From: an uncultured Anaerotignum sp.
GTDB lineage: Bacteria; Bacillota; Clostridia; Lachnospirales; Anaerotignaceae
Direction of reading: 5' to 3'
DNA length: 29,712 nt
Assembly (NCBI RefSeq): GCF_934277605.1
Contig: NZ_CAKQVD010000020.1
Location: 1-29,712 of the forward strand
The notes under the pieces were generated by a model. That model did not search any database. It worked only from the letters and a program-made list of their open reading frames with translations, and had not been told where the DNA came from. Below, piece by piece: positions 5,472 to 12,686 of the stretch; positions within the stretch are counted from its first letter, which is position 1, and each line of letters begins with the position of its first letter. Position numbers and translations under genes: made by a program.

Positions 5472-7610
5472 TTAAATCCCCTTCATCGTCAGCGCTATCC
5501 GCTTTTTCTGCAAATCCACCGACAGCACCTTTACCTGCACCACATCCCCCAGCTTGACCGCCTCCAAGGGATGCTTGATGAATCTATCGCAAATCTGAGA
5601 AATATGCACCAAGCCATCCTGATGCACCCCAATATCCACAAATACGCCGAAATCAATGACATTCCGCACCGTTCCCGTCAGCACCATGCCCTCCTGCAAA
5701 TCCTCCATGGAAAGCACATCACTGCGCAGAACAGGGGCGGGGGCATCCTCACGGGGATCTCGCCCCGGCTTTTCCAGCTCACGCATAATATCCTCCAAGG
5801 TCGGCACACCGATTCCAAGCTCTGCCGCTGTTTTTTCGGGGGATTTGATTTTCTTTGCCAAGCCGCTGACCTTCCTTGCCGCAACATCCGCCAAGCCATA
5901 GCCGCACAGCGCAAGCAAGCCCTCCGCCGCCGCATAGCTTTCGGGGTGTACCCCCGTTCTGTCCAGCGGCATTTCGCTTTCGGGCAGACGCAAAAAGCCC
6001 GCACACTGCTCGTATGCCTTCGGGCCAAGCTTCGCCACCTTTAAAAGCTCCTTGCGTGCCGTAAATTTCCCATGCTCCTCCCGATATTTGAGGATATTCT
6101 TCGCCACAGCCGTGTTTATGCCTGCCACATAGGAAAGCAGAGCCGGACTTGCCGTATTCAAATCCACACCGACGCTGTTTACGCAATCCTCCACCACGCC
6201 GCCGAGTGCCTCGCCGAGACGCTTTTGGTTCATGTCATGCTGATATTGTCCCACACCGATGGATTTCGGATCGATTTTTACCAGCTCTGCCAAGGGATCT
6301 TGGATTCTTCTGCCGATGGAAACAGCACTCCGCAAGGAAACATCATATTCGGGAAATTCCTCCGCACCCAGCTTGGAGGCGGAATACACCGATGCACCTG
6401 CCTCATTTGCAATGATATACTGCACCCTGCGGCTTGTCTTTTTCAGCATTTCCGCCACAAAAAGCTCCGATTCCCTTGAGGCCGTGCCGTTGCCGATGGA
6501 AATTAAATCCACGCCGTATTTTTCAATCAAGCCAAGCAGCTTTTTCTCCGCCTCGGCGGTTTTGTTCTGCGGCGGTGTGGGATAGACCACAGTGGTTTCC
6601 AAGGGCTTGCCCGTTGCATCAATCACCGCAATCTTACAGCCTGTGCGGTATGCAGGGTCAAGCGCAAGCACAACCTTTCCGCTGATGGGCGGCTGCAGCA
6701 AAAGCTGTTTGAGATTCTCCCGAAAGACACCAATGGCAGCTTCCTCCGCTTTTTCCGTCAGGTCATTGCGAATCTCCCGCTCCAAAGAGGGTGCAATCAG
6801 CCGCTTATAGCTATCCGCAATCACTGCACGCAGCAGCTCTGCGGTATCGCTGTTTTTGCGGATACAGTGCCGCTCCATTCGCTGCAGCAGCCTTTCCTCT
6901 CCGCCTTCTATTTTAATAGAAAGAAAGCCCTCCTTCTCTCCACGGTTCATGGCAAGAATCCGATGGCCTGCCACCCGTTTCAGCGGCTCCTCATAGTCCG
7001 CATACATTTCATAAACCGAGGACTCCTCCTTTATCCCCTTGGATATGATTCTGCCCTCTTTCATGGTATCCGCACGCAGTATTTTTCGCAAATCGGCATC
7101 CTCGGCAATCTGCTCCGCCAGGATATCCTGCGCCCCCTGCAATGCCTCTGCCGCTGTCTCCACGCCCTTTTCGCTGTCAACAAACGCTGCCGCCGCCTGC
7201 TCCGGTGCTTCCCGCAGCCTTTGCCCCCAAAGCAGCTCTGCCAAGGGCTGCAAGCCCTTTTCCTTTGCAATCAAAGCTCTTGTGCGGCGTTTCGGGCGGA
7301 AGGGACGATAAATGTCCTCAATCTCCGTCTGTGTCTGCGCCAAGTCCAGCTTTTCCGCCAGCTCCTCTGTCAGATTTCCCTGCTCCGCAATGGCTGTGCG
7401 CACCTGCTCCCGCTTTTCCTCCAGATTTCTGAGTGCAGTCAGCCGCTCGGAAAGCTGACGAATGACCTGATCATCCAGAGAGCCTGTCATTTCCTTGCGG
7501 TAACGGGCAATAAACGGCACCGTATTGCCTTCATCCAACAGCCTTACGGTGTTTTCCGCTTGGCTCGCCTTTATCCCAAATTCTTCCTGTAATTTTTTTA
7601 ATATATCCAT
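5472..7610 (-). CDS. tex: Tex-family RNA-binding transcription accessory protein
   Basis: A 712-aa nucleic-acid-binding protein of the Tex/Spt6-like family, thought to act with RNA polymerase. Order of domains: N-terminal helical domain (IARYRKEMTGSLDDQ, about 34-48), a YqgF-like RNase H fold (VVLALDPAYRTGCK, about 315-330), a helix-hairpin-helix pair (DLNTASPALLSYVAGI, about 480-540), and a C-terminal S1 RNA-binding domain (VLTGTVRNVIDFGVFVDIG, about 640-712). The start is the ATG at 7610, six bases after AAAGGAG; a longer frame to 7658 lacks a ribosome site and runs into the repeat-rich spacer. Two small ORFs follow closely. The last 36 bases occur again at 5041-5077. Confidence 0.95.
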   Translation of the reverse strand: MDILKKLQEEFGIKASQAENTVRLLDEGNTVPFIARYRKEMTGSLDDQVIRQLSERLTALRNLEEKREQVRTAIAEQGNLTEELAEKLDLAQTQTEIEDIYRPFRPKRRTRALIAKEKGLQPLAELLWGQRLREAPEQAAAAFVDSEKGVETAAEALQGAQDILAEQIAEDADLRKILRADTMKEGRIISKGIKEESSVYEMYADYEEPLKRVAGHRILAMNRGEKEGFLSIKIEGGEERLLQRMERHCIRKNSDTAELLRAVIADSYKRLIAPSLEREIRNDLTEKAEEAAIGVFRENLKQLLLQPPISGKVVLALDPAYRTGCKIAVIDATGKPLETTVVYPTPPQNKTAEAEKKLLGLIEKYGVDLISIGNGTASRESELFVAEMLKKTSRRVQYIIANEAGASVYSASKLGAEEFPEYDVSLRSAVSIGRRIQDPLAELVKIDPKSIGVGQYQHDMNQKRLGEALGGVVEDCVNSVGVDLNTASPALLSYVAGINTAVAKNILKYREEHGKFTARKELLKVAKLGPKAYEQCAGFLRLPESEMPLDRTGVHPESYAAAEGLLALCGYGLADVAARKVSGLAKKIKSPEKTAAELGIGVPTLEDIMRELEKPGRDPREDAPAPVLRSDVLSMEDLQEGMVLTGTVRNVIDFGVFVDIGVHQDGLVHISQICDRFIKHPLEAVKLGDVVQVKVLSVDLQKKRIALTMKGI

Positions 7611-7619
7611 AGAAATCTC

Positions 7620-7862
7620 CTTTTTCTTGCGGGGCTTCTTTTTGGGGCGTTGCCCCAATCCCCACCAAGGGGGTCACCCCCTTGGAACCCAATACCGCAG
7701 AAGCATACGCTTCTGCAACTGCGCCGCAGGCAAATAAAAAGTTTCGGTCAAGCCTTTTCAAAGGCTTGTGGGGTGCAGGGGCAAAGCCCTGCAAACCCTC
7801 TCCGAAGCGGGTTTTTGAAGGGGTTTGGGGAAACTTTTCCTAAGAAAAGAAAGTTTCCTCAA
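7620..7862. repeat. Hairpin-rich spacer between the MBL gene and tex
   Basis: The 252-base gap upstream of tex holds at least six strong inverted repeats in a row: GGGGC/GCCCC, CCAAGGGGG/CCCCCTTGG, GCAGAAGC/GCTTCTGC, CAAGCCTTT/AAAGGCTTG, GCAGGG/CCCTGC and GGAAACTT/AAGTTTCC. The last, next to the MBL stop, may terminate that gene. The same style of blocks, including the CCAAGGGG hairpin, appears beside the XRE pair. No convincing promoter for tex was found here. Confidence 0.7.
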
Positions 7863-8906
7863 TTAACGGTAATTTTCCCAGATTTTGTTCAGTTCTTCCT
7901 TACATTCCGCCGCCGAGGCTGTCAGCCGATAGGCCCTTTGTGCGCCGCCCTCGTTCCGCTCTGCCAAGCCGCGCTCCATCAGATATTCCAGGTGCGCAAT
8001 GGTTTCCCCCACAGCAAACCATCTTTGCGACAAGGGAAATTCCGCCCATGTTTTACCACGCATAGACCATTTCAGGTGTGATGCAATCTCTGTTGCATGG
8101 CAATCCGGCTGCTCCGCCAAAACATCCACCGTTTCGCACAGGCGCACCAAATGATGCTCGATAATCTGACTGATCCGCACATATACATCCATTTCATGCT
8201 TGCGATGGGCGGGCAGGGCTGTTTCCATCGCAAAGCCTCTTATTTTAACCAGGCTGTCCAAATATTTCCCCAAGGCATCCTCCATATCCTTCCAATGCGT
8301 AATGTTCGGTGTAATATCAAACAGCACATGGTCTGCCGTAAACATCAGCTTTTTTTCGGCACAATACAGGCACATTTGCCCGGGGGTGTGTCCGGGAACG
8401 AGGATACATTGAAATTTCCATCTGCCGACTGTGATTTCATCCCCATCCAAAAGACGCTCCGCCGCAAAATAGCGGGTAGGCTCCAAGCCTCTTGCGGGGT
8501 TCGCAATCCGCAGCTGCACAAGCTGTTCTCTCGAAAAGCCCTCCAAAAAATAAATCTCATCCATGTCATCCCATCTGCCCTCCTCAATATAGGCACGCAG
8601 AACAACATGGTCTGTTTCGCTGATATAGATTTTCCCCGGCTTGCCCTCCATCAGCATGGGTGCCAAGCCTGTATGGTCGGAATGTAAATGTGTCAAAAAT
8701 AAATTCGTTTTCTCCCAATCTGTATTCAGCTCCGCCAAGCCTGCCAAAAGCGCCTCCTGACATTCTATGCGGTTAAAGCCCGTATCAATAATCAGCGTCT
8801 CCCCGCCATCCCGCACAACGTAGCAATTCAAATTGCGCAGGGGGTTTTCGGGCAAAGGAATATCTATCTGAAAAATTTGCGGTTCCTCATAAATTTTTGT
8901 TACCAT
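7863..8906 (-). CDS. MBL-fold metallo-hydrolase with C-terminal winged helix
   Basis: A 347-aa cytoplasmic hydrolase. The metal-binding motif THLHSDHTG gives H73, H75, D77 and H78; the strand LIIDTGF (about 38-44) precedes it, VPGHTPGQ supplies the next histidine, and FTADHVLFD the bridging aspartate. The last 100 residues (ATEIASHLKWSMRG onward) resemble the helical/winged-helix cap found in the LACTB2-like group. The start is the ATG at 8906, with AAAAGGAG before it; the frame extends upstream without a ribosome site and over the promoter. Substrate unknown: thioesters, RNA or small esters are all used by relatives. It is divergent from a GNAT gene. Confidence 0.88.
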   Translation of the reverse strand: MVTKIYEEPQIFQIDIPLPENPLRNLNCYVVRDGGETLIIDTGFNRIECQEALLAGLAELNTDWEKTNLFLTHLHSDHTGLAPMLMEGKPGKIYISETDHVVLRAYIEEGRWDDMDEIYFLEGFSREQLVQLRIANPARGLEPTRYFAAERLLDGDEITVGRWKFQCILVPGHTPGQMCLYCAEKKLMFTADHVLFDITPNITHWKDMEDALGKYLDSLVKIRGFAMETALPAHRKHEMDVYVRISQIIEHHLVRLCETVDVLAEQPDCHATEIASHLKWSMRGKTWAEFPLSQRWFAVGETIAHLEYLMERGLAERNEGGAQRAYRLTASAAECKEELNKIWENYR

Positions 8907-8945
8907 CTGTGTTCTCCTTTTCTTTTTCGTGGTATACTTTTTTTG

Positions 8946-8974
8946 ATTATAACATAAGAATCGGCACCATGCCA
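8946..8974 (-). promoter_or_regulatory. Extended -10 promoter of the MBL gene
   Basis: A consensus TATAAT with the extended TGn motif on the minus strand, 17 bases from a poor -35 (TGGCAT). The leader is about 33 bases. Confidence 0.65.
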
Positions 8975-9005
8975 TATCACGAAAACGAATCAAAGGAGGA
9001 TTCCC

Positions 9006-9482
9006 ATGCTAACCCTAAAACCCACCCCAGATTATGATGCCATTTTGCACTGGAACGAAAACAAGGACGAGGCCTATCTGTTTCAATGGGCCGGCACAGC
9101 CGCTTACCGCTACCCCTTGACGAAGGAGCAGCTCATGCGTCAGTCTGCCAAGGAGGGTGTTACGGTCTTTATGGCATACGAAAACGAAACGCCCATCGGC
9201 ACAATGGAGCTTTGCGACATCGACCCCATCCGAAAATCGGGGCGCATCTGCCGTGTGCTGTTTGCCGAGGAGGCAAGGGGAAGGGGGCTTGCCCATGCCG
9301 CACTCCTTGCCCTTTGCGAAAAGGCCTTTACGGAATTGGGGCTGGAAACGCTTTCCCTGCGTGTATATTGCTTCAATGTGCCTGCCATCCACTGCTATGA
9401 GCGGCTTGGCTTTTTGGTAACGGAATATTTCGAGGAGGCAGATTCTCATTGGAACAATTATGCCATGGAACGAAAAAAATAA
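9006..9482 (+). CDS. GNAT-family N-acetyltransferase
   Basis: A 158-aa acetyltransferase. Motif A, which binds the pyrophosphate of acetyl-CoA, is ICRVLFAEEARGRGLAHAAL (81-100, with the loop RGRGLA at 91-96). Motif B follows as LSLRVYCFNVPAIHCYERLGF. Small GNATs of this kind acetylate amines on metabolites or protein N termini; the substrate cannot be read from sequence. The ATG has AAAGGAGG seven bases upstream. It is divergently arranged with the MBL hydrolase, 99 bases apart. No clear terminator follows. Confidence 0.9.
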   Translation: MLTLKPTPDYDAILHWNENKDEAYLFQWAGTAAYRYPLTKEQLMRQSAKEGVTVFMAYENETPIGTMELCDIDPIRKSGRICRVLFAEEARGRGLAHAALLALCEKAFTELGLETLSLRVYCFNVPAIHCYERLGFLVTEYFEEADSHWNNYAMERKK

Positions 9483-9556
9483 GCCGTTTTTCTGTATAAA
9501 AAATATCTCTGTTTCGTTTTTTCTGCAAATTATTTTATATTAAATGTAATATATAG

Positions 9557-9585
9557 TTGACATTAAGAAAGATATGCTGTATAAC
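9557..9585 (+). promoter_or_regulatory. Sigma-A promoter of the XRE/membrane-protein pair
   Basis: Consensus -35 TTGACA and -10 TATAAC separated by 17 bases; about 65 bases of leader precede the TTG start at 9657. Confidence 0.8.
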
Positions 9586-9595
9586 TGAAGCATAA

Positions 9596-9619
9596 GGAGT
9601 GCTCTCCGGAAAGCACTCC
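9596..9619 (+). other. Leader hairpin before the small XRE gene
   Basis: An 8-bp perfect inverted repeat GGAGTGCT / AGCACTCC with an 8-base loop, at the very start of the predicted transcript. There is no U-run, so it is not a terminator; it may be a repressor dyad or an mRNA-stabilising 5' hairpin. Confidence 0.5.
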
Positions 9620-9656
9620 CGAGGATATCCGAAAAACACCATTTAGGAGTGATGCT

Positions 9657-9851
9657 TTGAAAAATCTGAAATTAAAGGCGGCAAGAGCCGCGAAGGACCT
9701 CTCTCAGGAACAGCTTGCCCAGTTGGTCGGCGTAACGCGCCAGACCATTGGCATGATTGAGGCAGGAAACTACAACCCGACGCTCAATCTCTGCATTGCC
9801 ATCTGCAAAGCACTTGACAGAACGCTGGATGAGTTATTCTGGGAGGAATAA
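9657..9851 (+). CDS. Small XRE regulator (64 aa)
   Basis: Almost the whole protein is one helix-turn-helix (LKAARAAKDLSQEQLAQLV..TRQTIGMIEAGNYNPTLNLC), ending LDRTLDELFWEE, as in the YozG-type Firmicute regulators. The start is a TTG at 9657, supported by AGGAG seven bases upstream. A multi-pass membrane protein gene follows 21 bases later. This XRE-plus-membrane-protein pairing is common in Firmicutes; the regulator probably controls its own operon. The signal is unknown. Confidence 0.85.
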   Translation: MKNLKLKAARAAKDLSQEQLAQLVGVTRQTIGMIEAGNYNPTLNLCIAICKALDRTLDELFWEE

Positions 9852-9872
9852 AAACGAAACGGAGGCTTTTAT

Positions 9873-10319
9873 ATGAAACAATACCAAGACGAGAGAACCT
9901 TGCAGGTCAGAAACCGCATTTATGCCGAACTGATGCGGATTATGCTGTGTGTGGTCGTTCTCTCCTTCTGCATAAAGACGCTGTATTTCCACATGGGACT
10001 TACGCAGTGCATGACAGAATATATCCTTATGATTCTTGCGCCTGTGTATCAGGCGGTGCGCATCCGCCAGACGGAGGTGGTTCTGGGGACAGGGCAGGAC
10101 AGCCGCAAGCGCACCATTCTGGATACCCTGCTGCTGCTCCTTCTAATTCCTTTTTTCCTGCGGAAAAGCGAATGGACAAACGGGGATTTTTCCGCACTGC
10201 TGCCCCCTGTGGTCTTTGTGCTTCTGTTCCTTGCGATACAGTATCTTTTTTCCCATGCGGAGAAAAAACGGGCGGAAAACCTGGAAAAACGCTATGACGC
10301 GGAGGACGAAACCAAATAA
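9873..10319 (+). CDS. Four-helix membrane protein paired with the XRE regulator
   Basis: A 148-aa protein of unknown function. Hydrophobic segments at about residues 22-41, 47-64, 81-97 and 108-127 predict four membrane passes, with a charged N terminus and a basic/acidic C-terminal tail (HAEKKRAENLEKRYDAEDETK region). The ATG follows GGAGG by nine bases. Its position 21 bases after the XRE gene suggests one operon. No catalytic motif is visible. It may sense a membrane condition for the regulator, but that is only inference. Confidence 0.75.
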   Translation: MKQYQDERTLQVRNRIYAELMRIMLCVVVLSFCIKTLYFHMGLTQCMTEYILMILAPVYQAVRIRQTEVVLGTGQDSRKRTILDTLLLLLLIPFFLRKSEWTNGDFSALLPPVVFVLLFLAIQYLFSHAEKKRAENLEKRYDAEDETK

Positions 10320-10344
10320 AATCGGGAAAAAGCGAAAAAAATCC

Positions 10345-10373
10345 TTGCGTTTTTCCGCTCTCTATGGTAATCT
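10345..10373 (+). promoter_or_regulatory. Promoter of rpsF-ssb-rpsR
   Basis: -35 TTGCGT, 17-base spacer, and -10 TAATCT with an extended TGG just before it. Predicted transcript start is near 10380. An imperfect GGAAAAA...TTTTTCC hairpin overlaps the -35 and may end the previous operon. Confidence 0.55.
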
Positions 10374-10379
10374 GTTTTA

Positions 10380-10466
10380 GTGTCGGTCAGTTTGCCGACA
10401 GATATGAATAATCCTTGTTCTTCCCAAGAAGGAAGGGCCATTAGTCCAAAAGGAGGTGTAACCCAC
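10380..10466 (+). promoter_or_regulatory. Structured leader of the rpsF operon
   Basis: The transcript begins with a 6-bp hairpin (TGTCGG / CCGACA, 8-base loop), followed by a second imperfect hairpin (CCTT.CTTC / GAAG.AAGG) before the AGGAGG. In many bacteria an rpsF leader RNA binds the S6:S18 pair and represses the operon. The position and CCGA-bearing hairpin fit, but I could not match the published consensus by eye. Confidence 0.4.
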
Positions 10467-10754
10467 ATGAACAAATACGAATTGGCGCTGGTTTTAAGTC
10501 CCGCACTGGACGAAGAAGGCAGAGCAGCAGAGGTAGCAAAGGTACAGGCTACACTGGAAAGATTCGGTGCAAAAATCGAAAAGGTTGATGACTGGGGCAA
10601 AAGAAAGCTCGCTTACGAAATCGCAAAAGTAAACGAAGGCTTCTACAGCTTCACAACATTCGAAGCACCCGCTGCTGCACCCGCAGAAATCGAAGCTCGT
10701 ATGCGTATTATGGAAAACGTTCTGCGTTACCTGATTATCCGTAAAGAAGCTTAA
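10467..10754 (+). CDS. rpsF: 30S ribosomal protein S6
   Basis: A 95-aa protein of the small ribosomal subunit platform, where it pairs with S18. Family marks are the N-terminal MNKYELALVL strand, the central WGKRKLAYEI segment (about 51-60), the F(Y)SF strand after it, and the C-terminal RMRIMENVLRYLIIR. The start is the ATG at 10467, after AAAGGAGGTG; the open frame extends 29 codons upstream across the leader and promoter region, so that form is rejected. It heads the conserved rpsF-ssb-rpsR operon. Confidence 0.97.
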   Translation: MNKYELALVLSPALDEEGRAAEVAKVQATLERFGAKIEKVDDWGKRKLAYEIAKVNEGFYSFTTFEAPAAAPAEIEARMRIMENVLRYLIIRKEA

Positions 10755-10786
10755 GTTTCACTAAGCGAATTGAAGGAGGTAAGGTT

Positions 10787-11221
10787 ATGAACAAAGTGAT
10801 TTTGATGGGGCGCTTGGTGCGTGATCCCGAGGTTAGATATTCTCAGGGAGCAGAGCCCTTAGCCGTTGCCAGATACACTTTGGCGGTCAACCGCCGTTTC
10901 AAACGTCAAGGCGAGCAGGACGCCGACTTCATCGGATGCGTTGCATTCGGCAAAGCCGGTGAATTTGCGGAAAAATACTTCAAAAAAGGTCAGATGGTCA
11001 GCATTATCGGGCGGCTGCAGGTTCGCAGCTGGGATGATAATGAGGGCAAAAAACGCTGGAGCACAGATGTTGTGGTAGAGGAGCAATACTTTGCGGAAAG
11101 CAAGGCATCCTTTGAAAGCCACAGGGATGCAGCACCTGCACCCGCTCCCAAGCAGACTGCCCCTTCCGATGGTTTCTATCCCATTGATGAAAGCATCGAA
11201 GATGATGATCTCCCCTTCTAA
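10787..11221 (+). CDS. ssb: Single-stranded DNA-binding protein
   Basis: A 144-aa SSB that coats single-stranded DNA in replication, repair and recombination. The OB fold spans about residues 1-105, beginning MNKVILMGRLVRDPEVRY and including the conserved GQMVSIIGRLQVRSW. A flexible alanine/proline-rich linker leads to the acidic tip DDDLPF, which docks SSB partner proteins. GGAGG precedes the ATG. It lies between rpsF and rpsR, as in most Firmicutes, and is the housekeeping copy. Confidence 0.97.
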   Translation: MNKVILMGRLVRDPEVRYSQGAEPLAVARYTLAVNRRFKRQGEQDADFIGCVAFGKAGEFAEKYFKKGQMVSIIGRLQVRSWDDNEGKKRWSTDVVVEEQYFAESKASFESHRDAAPAPAPKQTAPSDGFYPIDESIEDDDLPF

Positions 11222-11247
11222 AAATCTAATAAGGAGGACTTAGAATC

Positions 11248-11475
11248 ATGATTAGAAAACGTGGTCGCAGAAAAAAACGCGTTTGCCAGTGCTGTGCAGA
11301 TAAAGTAACAACCATTGATTACAAGGATATCAGCAAGCTGAGAAGATATGTTTCCGAAAGAGGCAAAATTCTTCCCAGAAGAATCACAGGCAACTGTGCA
11401 AAACACCAGAGAGCGCTGACAACAGCAATCAAGAGAGCAAGACACGTATCCCTGATGCCCTATACACAGGACTAA
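11248..11475 (+). CDS. rpsR: 30S ribosomal protein S18, zinc-type
   Basis: A 75-aa protein that binds next to S6 on the 30S platform. The arginine/lysine-rich start, DYKDISKLRRYVSERGKILPRR core and QRALTTAIKRARHVSLMPY end are typical. Cysteines at 13, 16 and 50 with H53 give the zinc-binding form (C+) rather than the zinc-free one used by some bacteria in zinc limitation. AAGGAGG lies upstream. Last gene of the operon; a terminator follows 13 bases later. Confidence 0.97.
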   Translation: MIRKRGRRKKRVCQCCADKVTTIDYKDISKLRRYVSERGKILPRRITGNCAKHQRALTTAIKRARHVSLMPYTQD

Positions 11476-11488
11476 TTCGATACTATCA

Positions 11489-11516
11489 GGACGGAATTTC
11501 GGTTCCGTCCTTTTTT
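11489..11516 (+). terminator. Terminator after rpsR
   Basis: Stem GGACGGAA / TTCCGTCC, loop TTTCGG, then six T. A clear Rho-independent terminator of the rpsF operon. Confidence 0.92.
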
Positions 11517-11550
11517 CAACAAAAAATGCAGCACATACGAAAAAAAGTTG

Positions 11551-11579
11551 TTGACAAGGCTCACTTTGTATGATAAGAT
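11551..11579 (+). promoter_or_regulatory. Promoter of tRNA-Phe
   Basis: Consensus -35 TTGACA, 17 bases, -10 TAAGAT; the tRNA begins about 30 bases after the -10, so a short 5' leader is trimmed by RNase P. Confidence 0.8.
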
Positions 11580-11609
11580 AACTCTTGCGTCAGACAGATG
11601 CACTTTTAT

Positions 11610-11682
11610 GCCCAGATAGCTCAGTTGGTAGAGCAGTGGACTGAAAATCCACGTGTCACTGGTTCGATTCCGGTTCTGGGCA
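11610..11682 (+). tRNA. tRNA-Phe (GAA)
   Basis: A 73-base cloverleaf reads clearly: acceptor GCCCAGA / TCTGGGC with discriminator A, D stem GCTC / GAGC, anticodon stem GTGGA / TCCAC around loop CTGAAAA (anticodon GAA, phenylalanine), variable loop GTGTC, T stem ACTGG / CCGGT with loop TTCGATT. The 3' CCA is not encoded and must be added. A run of eight T follows directly. Confidence 0.97.
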
Positions 11683-11723
11683 TTTTTTTTGCAATATTCA
11701 TGAAAATCCTACTACACGAAAAG

Positions 11724-11746
11724 GGAAGCAATCCGCTTCCTTTTTC
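11724..11746 (+). terminator. Terminator after tRNA-Phe
   Basis: GGAAGC / GCTTCC hairpin with a 5-base loop, followed by five T. It closes the tRNA transcript, possibly as back-up to the T-run at the tRNA 3' end. Confidence 0.75.
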
Positions 11747-11794
11747 TTATATCCGATGATTTTTTGAAAAAGGCTACGGAAAGGCGGTGCGGAA

Positions 11795-12157
11795 ATGAAA
11801 AAAACAGATTACCTTCTGATTGCGGTGGCCCTGCTTGCTGCCGTCGGCATCTGGTTTTTCTATTCCGCAGGCGCAAAAGCAGGCAACGGCGTAGAGATTA
11901 CCGTGGACGGCGAAAGCAAAGCCTTCCTTCCCATAGATGAAAACGACAGCATCCGCATTGATACCGAAACGGGCTACAATGTCATTACCGTCAAAAACGG
12001 CACTGTAACCGTAACCGAGGCAGACTGTCGGGACCAAATCTGCGTGGAGCATAAAAAAATCAAAAAAACAGGCGAAACCATCGTCTGCCTGCCCCATAAG
12101 CTTGTTGTAACCATCACAGGAGACGAACCCGGTGATTTTGATGCGGTGGTGATGTAA
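11795..12157 (+). CDS. NusG domain II-containing extracytoplasmic protein
   Basis: A 120-aa protein with an N-terminal membrane anchor (about residues 6-25) followed by an all-beta domain of the NusG-II type (DUF1312), which faces outside the membrane. Two cysteines, in ADCRDQICVEHK (about 78-84), and a third in IVCLPHKLVV are conserved features of this family. The stop codon is directly followed by the TTG start of the Gx transporter gene, so translation is coupled. In Clostridia the pair often occurs near flavin or isoprenoid-quinone genes, but the role of this domain is unknown. This protein does not act as NusG itself. Confidence 0.85.
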   Translation: MKKTDYLLIAVALLAAVGIWFFYSAGAKAGNGVEITVDGESKAFLPIDENDSIRIDTETGYNVITVKNGTVTVTEADCRDQICVEHKKIKKTGETIVCLPHKLVVTITGDEPGDFDAVVM

Positions 12158-12643
12158 TTGGACAACAAAAAAATCTCTTATTACGGTCTGTTTGCCGCCT
12201 TGGCAATCCTCATGGGCTATGTGGAATTTATGATTCCCGTCCCTGTGCCGATTCCGGGGGTAAAGCTTGGTCTGGCAAACGTCATTATCCTGATTATGCT
12301 TTATTTCATGGATGCCAAGAGTGCGTTTTTCGTTTCTCTCATCCGTGTGCTGCTTTCGGGGCTGCTGTTTGCAGGCTTTGCCGGCATGCTTTATAGCCTT
12401 GCAGGTGCTTTATGCAGCTTTGCGGTGATGGCGCTTTTGCAAAAAACAGGAAAATGCAGTATCATCGGCGTTTCTGTTGCCGGCGGTATTTTTCATAACG
12501 TCGGTCAGATTGTGGTTGCGTCGCTGGTGGTGCAGAATGTCCGCATGGCGTATTATCTGCCCTTCCTGCTCGTTTCGGGCGTGGTAACGGGAATTGTCAT
12601 CGGCATTGTGGCAAAAACAGCCTTGGTCTACTTAAAACGATAA
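12158..12643 (+). CDS. Gx transporter family / Hpre_diP_synt_I membrane protein
   Basis: A 161-aa membrane protein with about five hydrophobic segments, resembling small ECF S-components. The motif EFMIPVPVPIPGVKLGLANVI (about 23-43) is typical of the family once named heptaprenyl diphosphate synthase component I. It starts with TTG at 12158, immediately after the TAA of the NusG-II gene, with only a weak ribosome site (GGTGGTG) inside that gene, so it probably depends on coupled translation. The substrate is unknown; the old synthase name is probably misleading because no prenyl-synthase motif is present. A bidirectional terminator follows. Confidence 0.85.
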   Translation: MDNKKISYYGLFAALAILMGYVEFMIPVPVPIPGVKLGLANVIILIMLYFMDAKSAFFVSLIRVLLSGLLFAGFAGMLYSLAGALCSFAVMALLQKTGKCSIIGVSVAGGIFHNVGQIVVASLVVQNVRMAYYLPFLLVSGVVTGIVIGIVAKTALVYLKR

Positions 12644-12677
12644 AAAAACGGATACTTCAAACGAGGTATCCGTTTTT
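12644..12677. terminator. Bidirectional terminator
   Basis: A perfect 12-bp stem AAAAACGGATAC / GTATCCGTTTTT with a 10-base loop and T-runs on both strands. It separates the converging Gx transporter and C_GCAxxG_C_C genes. Confidence 0.93.
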
Positions 12678-12686
12678 CATTTTAAC

